7,422 nt of DNA from Rhizobiaceae bacterium UBA1291 (GTDB lineage Bacteria > Pseudomonadota > Alphaproteobacteria > Rhizobiales > Rhizobiaceae), in NCBI GenBank assembly GCA_002307905.1, contig DBUL01000142.1, forward strand, positions 12,638-20,059, read 5' to 3'. The notes below the pieces were generated by a model. That model saw nothing but the letters and a program-made list of their open reading frames with translations. It did no database searches and had not been told where the DNA came from. The position numbers and the translations under genes are program-made. This document shows positions 5,521 through 7,422 of the stretch, one piece after another (position 1 is the stretch's first letter; every line of letters starts with the position of its first letter).

Positions 5521-6279
5521 GGCCCGTTGCCGTTCCAACCGGCAGTCGAACAGGATGTCGCTGCCCAGGTTATAGACTTCTGTTGCGGGCCGGTGAGCGC
5601 AGGTGAGCCGATCGATTGGCGGCAACATGATGCCGCTCGGCCCGGAACCGATGATGATCGGGGAAATGGCGACATGCAGCCGGTCGACGAGATTGGCATC
5701 GATGAATCGCGCGATCGTTCGCGCGCCACCTTCGACCAGGATGCGATGGAGATTGCGCCTTGCCAGCGCATCCAAGATGTCGCGGGGATCAAGGCCACAT
5801 GCCTTGGCCTGAAGGTCTATTACCTCGGCCGTCGGCAGCGGCCTGCCTCTGGCGCTCGCGCTGCGGAACACGACCACCGGTGCCCCGCCGTCGTGAAACA
5901 GGCTTTCGCTGCCGTCCAGGACCGCATGACAGTCAACGACCACGCGCACTGGCGCCGGTCCCCTGACCATCCTGACCGAGAGTCTCGGATCGTCGGCTCT
6001 GACCGTGCCCACGCCGACGATGACGGCATCGACCAGCGCCCGGCACCGGTGCAGATGAGCAAGGCCGTCTGGCCCTGAGACATTGCGTGCATCACCTGAA
6101 GGCGTGGCGATGCGCCCGTCGAGCGATTGCCCCACCTGGGCCAGCACGAATTGTCCGCGCGCGCCGGCTATGGGCGAGTACAGATCATAGGCGGCATCGG
6201 TGGAGGCCAGATCGGCAGTTCCCTTTCGAAGGGCGAGCAGCCGCTCCCATGTTGCCTCGGTGATCTCCATGCTTCCCAT
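5476..6279 (-). CDS. RibD C-terminal-type reductase (stand-alone, no deaminase domain)
   Basis: NAD(P)H-dependent reductase of the RibD C-terminal / dihydrofolate-reductase-like family, 267 residues. Members reduce the ribose of the RibA product to a ribityl chain, before or after deamination. Motifs: SLDGRIA (52-58), GVGTVRADDP (89-98) and LVEGGA (181-186) for the nucleotide and substrate sites, and SPIIIG (206-211). The N-terminal 40 residues carry no deaminase zinc motif, so this is the reductase half only, as in archaeal and fungal enzymes that reduce first. The frame is open to 6381, but that start would overlap the b561 gene by 94 bp. The ATG at 6277-6279 lies 8 nt after the b561 stop and has AGGG 6 nt upstream. 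A second ATG at 6268-6270 (MEITEATW) is possible. Its tail overlaps the methyltransferase gene on the other strand. It probably acts downstream of the local RibA. Confidence 0.85.
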   Translation of the reverse strand: MGSMEITEATWERLLALRKGTADLASTDAAYDLYSPIAGARGQFVLAQVGQSLDGRIATPSGDARNVSGPDGLAHLHRCRALVDAVIVGVGTVRADDPRLSVRMVRGPAPVRVVVDCHAVLDGSESLFHDGGAPVVVFRSASARGRPLPTAEVIDLQAKACGLDPRDILDALARRNLHRILVEGGARTIARFIDANLVDRLHVAISPIIIGSGPSGIMLPPIDRLTCAHRPATEVYNLGSDILFDCRLERQRASDRQGQEVRMANHA

Positions 6280-6287
6280 TGTCGGCC

Positions 6288-6845
6288 CTAGAGTATCCTG
6301 TACAGGGTGTTGTCGCGCTTGATCACATGATGAAGCAGTACAGCCCCGATATGCAACGCAAATAGCAGCAAAAGGATCCATGCGCTCCAGCCGTGGATCG
6401 CCGATAACGTCCAGGCGATGTCGGGCGCCTTGCCCAGCGGGCTCCAGACCGGTACGAGGCCGAACCAGACGAGCGGGAAACCGTGTGCATTCGTGGCAAG
6501 GAAGCCGCTGACGGGCATGATGATCAGGAACACATAGAGCAGGCCGTGGACCGTGGAAGCCGCGAAGCGCTCGATCGCCGGTCCTTCCGGATGCGGCGCC
6601 CGGGCGATTAGCTTGTTGCCGACGCGCAGCAGCATCAGCCAGAGTACAAGGAAGCCGAAGCTCTCGTGGATCATGTAGAAATCCAGCGACACTTCCTTCT
6701 TGGTGAACTGGATAAAGAAGCCTAACGGCCAGGTCGCAAGCACGAGCACCGCCACGATCCAGTGAAAAATGCGGGACGTCGCCGGATAGCGCTCAACGCG
6801 GATGACCGCTTCGGACGGACAGGTCGCCTTGGAAAGGATGTTCAT
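6288..6845 (-). CDS. cytochrome b561 family di-heme membrane protein
   Basis: Inner-membrane cytochrome of the bacterial b561 family, 185 residues from the ATG at 6843-6845, typically about 180. Four helices at roughly 25-47, 58-76, 98-117 and 148-173 carry candidate heme ligands His28 (FHW), His60 (IHESFGF), His151 (IHGW) and His165 (LHIG). The last pair is 14 residues apart and the first pair 32, close to E. coli CybB (14 and 34). Such proteins move electrons between quinol and a soluble or periplasmic partner. Start choice is uncertain: this ATG has AGGA 8 nt upstream; an ATG at 6861-6863 adds six residues, and a GTG at 6888-6890 adds fifteen with no visible Shine-Dalgarno. The RibD-like gene follows after 8 nt, so they are probably co-transcribed. 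A shared redox role is possible but unproven. Confidence 0.87.
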   Translation of the reverse strand: MNILSKATCPSEAVIRVERYPATSRIFHWIVAVLVLATWPLGFFIQFTKKEVSLDFYMIHESFGFLVLWLMLLRVGNKLIARAPHPEGPAIERFAASTVHGLLYVFLIIMPVSGFLATNAHGFPLVWFGLVPVWSPLGKAPDIAWTLSAIHGWSAWILLLLFALHIGAVLLHHVIKRDNTLYRIL

Positions 6846-7075
6846 TTCACTGATCCTGGACATGATTGTCTCGAGATATGAACGCCTCACAAAATCTGAT
6901 CACATGCCTAGACCAAGCGCAATGACGTTCTCCCGACGCGCGCCCCTTTCACTCCACTTCTGGCGTGGTTGAGACGACCGCAGGGAGTTCCAAGGTATCC
7001 GACTGTGAAATAGTCCATTGAACCCGCGCTCCTTTTCTGGTCATTTCAAAGCAATATAATCGCAAAGCCGCCCCC
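6846..7075. other. divergent intergenic region between b561 and the SLC13 permease
   Basis: About 230 bp between divergent genes. Nothing protein-like is seen on either strand. It should hold the leftward promoter for b561-RibD, where TTGCGC (complement of 6916-6921) is only a weak -35 candidate, and the rightward promoter for the permease, annotated separately. A TGATCA palindrome occurs at 6898-6903. No repeat or RNA gene is recognised. Confidence 0.45.
7055..7060 (+). promoter_or_regulatory. candidate -10 box of the SLC13 permease gene
   Basis: A perfect TATAAT hexamer lies 15 nt before the ATG at 7076. No good -35 hexamer is found 16-18 bp upstream (the stretch near 7032-7039 is CTTTTCTG), so the promoter may be weak, activator-dependent or a chance match in an A/T-rich patch. 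If real, transcription would start around 7067 and leave a leader of only about 9 nt. Confidence 0.3.
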
Positions 7076-7422
7076 ATGACCTACCCCCAGATGCTTGTCT
7101 TCGCCATCCTGGCCGCGACCATGGCGCTGTTCCTCTGGGGGCGGTTTCGACACGACATTGTAGCGCTGATGGCGCTGATGGCCTGTGTCGTCGCGGGGCT
7201 GATTCCGGCCGCTGACGCCTTCGCGGGCTTTGGCCATCCGGCGGTGATCACGGTGGCCTGCGTGCTGGTCCTCAGCCAAGGGCTGCAGAATACCGGTGCT
7301 GTGGACCGGCTGGCCCGCGCCGTACTACCGCGCGAGACCGGCCGGCTGGCCAGCATGGCCGCCCTGATGGGGTTGGGCGCGCTGCTGTCAGGATTCATGA
7401 ACAATGTGGGTGCGATGGCGCT
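7076..7422 (+). CDS. SLC13-family permease, 5' part (truncated by window end)
   Basis: The N-terminal 115 residues of a membrane transporter; the frame runs off the right edge without a stop. Hydrophobic segments lie at about 5-21, 28-46, 55-71 and 92-108. GFGHPAVITVA (51-61) and LSGFMNNVGA (104-113) are typical of the SLC13/DASS group (Pfam NaSMTT/ArsB-like superfamily). The latter is part of the first substrate/cation-binding loop region, where Asn109-Asn110 are characteristic. Family members carry dicarboxylates, citrate or sulfate, and bacterial versions often contain TrkA-C domains further on, outside this window. The start ATG at 7076 has no clear Shine-Dalgarno (upstream is GCCGCCCCC). 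Minus-strand open frames over this stretch are antisense shadows. A link to the pterin-like cluster is not indicated. Confidence 0.82.
   Translation, partial: MTYPQMLVFAILAATMALFLWGRFRHDIVALMALMACVVAGLIPAADAFAGFGHPAVITVACVLVLSQGLQNTGAVDRLARAVLPRETGRLASMAALMGLGALLSGFMNNVGAMA

Noticed and set aside
5476..6381. Longer version of the RibD-like protein starting at 6381
   Set aside because: It would overlap the b561 coding sequence by 94 bp, and the added 34 residues show no family similarity. The ATG at 6277-6279 follows the b561 stop by 8 nt.
7046..7404. Minus-strand ORFs opposite the permease
   Set aside because: Their compositions are typical antisense shadows of a GC-rich membrane protein gene, and the plus frame has clear SLC13 features.

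Overview
The window is GC-rich, densely coding DNA with strong third-position G/C bias. Genes are short-spaced or overlapping, and starts include TTG. Protein styles point to an alphaproteobacterium, probably Hyphomicrobiales/Rhizobiales-like; this is an inference, as no rRNA or other phylogenetic marker is present. No mobile element, tRNA, rRNA or CRISPR array was seen.

Layout. Positions 1-51 may hold the start of a further minus-strand gene. Positions 52-1945 (minus) carry a CDP-alcohol phosphatidyltransferase directly downstream of a GTP cyclohydrolase II (RibA-type) whose N-terminal half looks like a degenerate DHBP-synthase domain. A divergent intergenic region of about 320 bp (1946-2266) contains a clear TTGCAC/GTGCAA dyad. 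Positions 2267-5520 (plus) form a tight four-gene operon: an MDR-superfamily dehydrogenase, a 6-pyruvoyl-tetrahydropterin-synthase/QueD-like protein, a GT4 glycosyltransferase and a class I SAM methyltransferase. The last three are joined by 4-nt stop/start overlaps. On the minus strand, overlapping the end of this operon by 45 bp, lies a stand-alone RibD-type reductase (5476-6279), preceded 8 nt upstream by a cytochrome b561 gene (6288-6845). The right edge holds the 5' part of an SLC13-family permease (7076-7422, plus).

Functional reading. Three proteins belong to families that handle GTP-derived pyrimidines or pterins (RibA, the PTPS/QueD-like protein, RibD reductase). They sit with a dehydrogenase, a glycosyltransferase, a methyltransferase and a membrane CDP-alcohol transferase. 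The combination does not look like ordinary riboflavin synthesis: no lumazine synthase, riboflavin synthase or deaminase domain is visible. It suggests a dedicated pathway that opens GTP, reduces the ribosyl side chain, remodels the product and then glycosylates, methylates and perhaps lipid-anchors it. The most telling clue is the PTPS/QueD-like protein, which has lost the family's catalytic Cys, the Asp-His pair and one zinc histidine, yet keeps the glutamates expected for binding a pterin-like ring. The product and the order of steps cannot be determined from sequence alone. Cytochrome b561 and the SLC13 permease may be unrelated neighbours.
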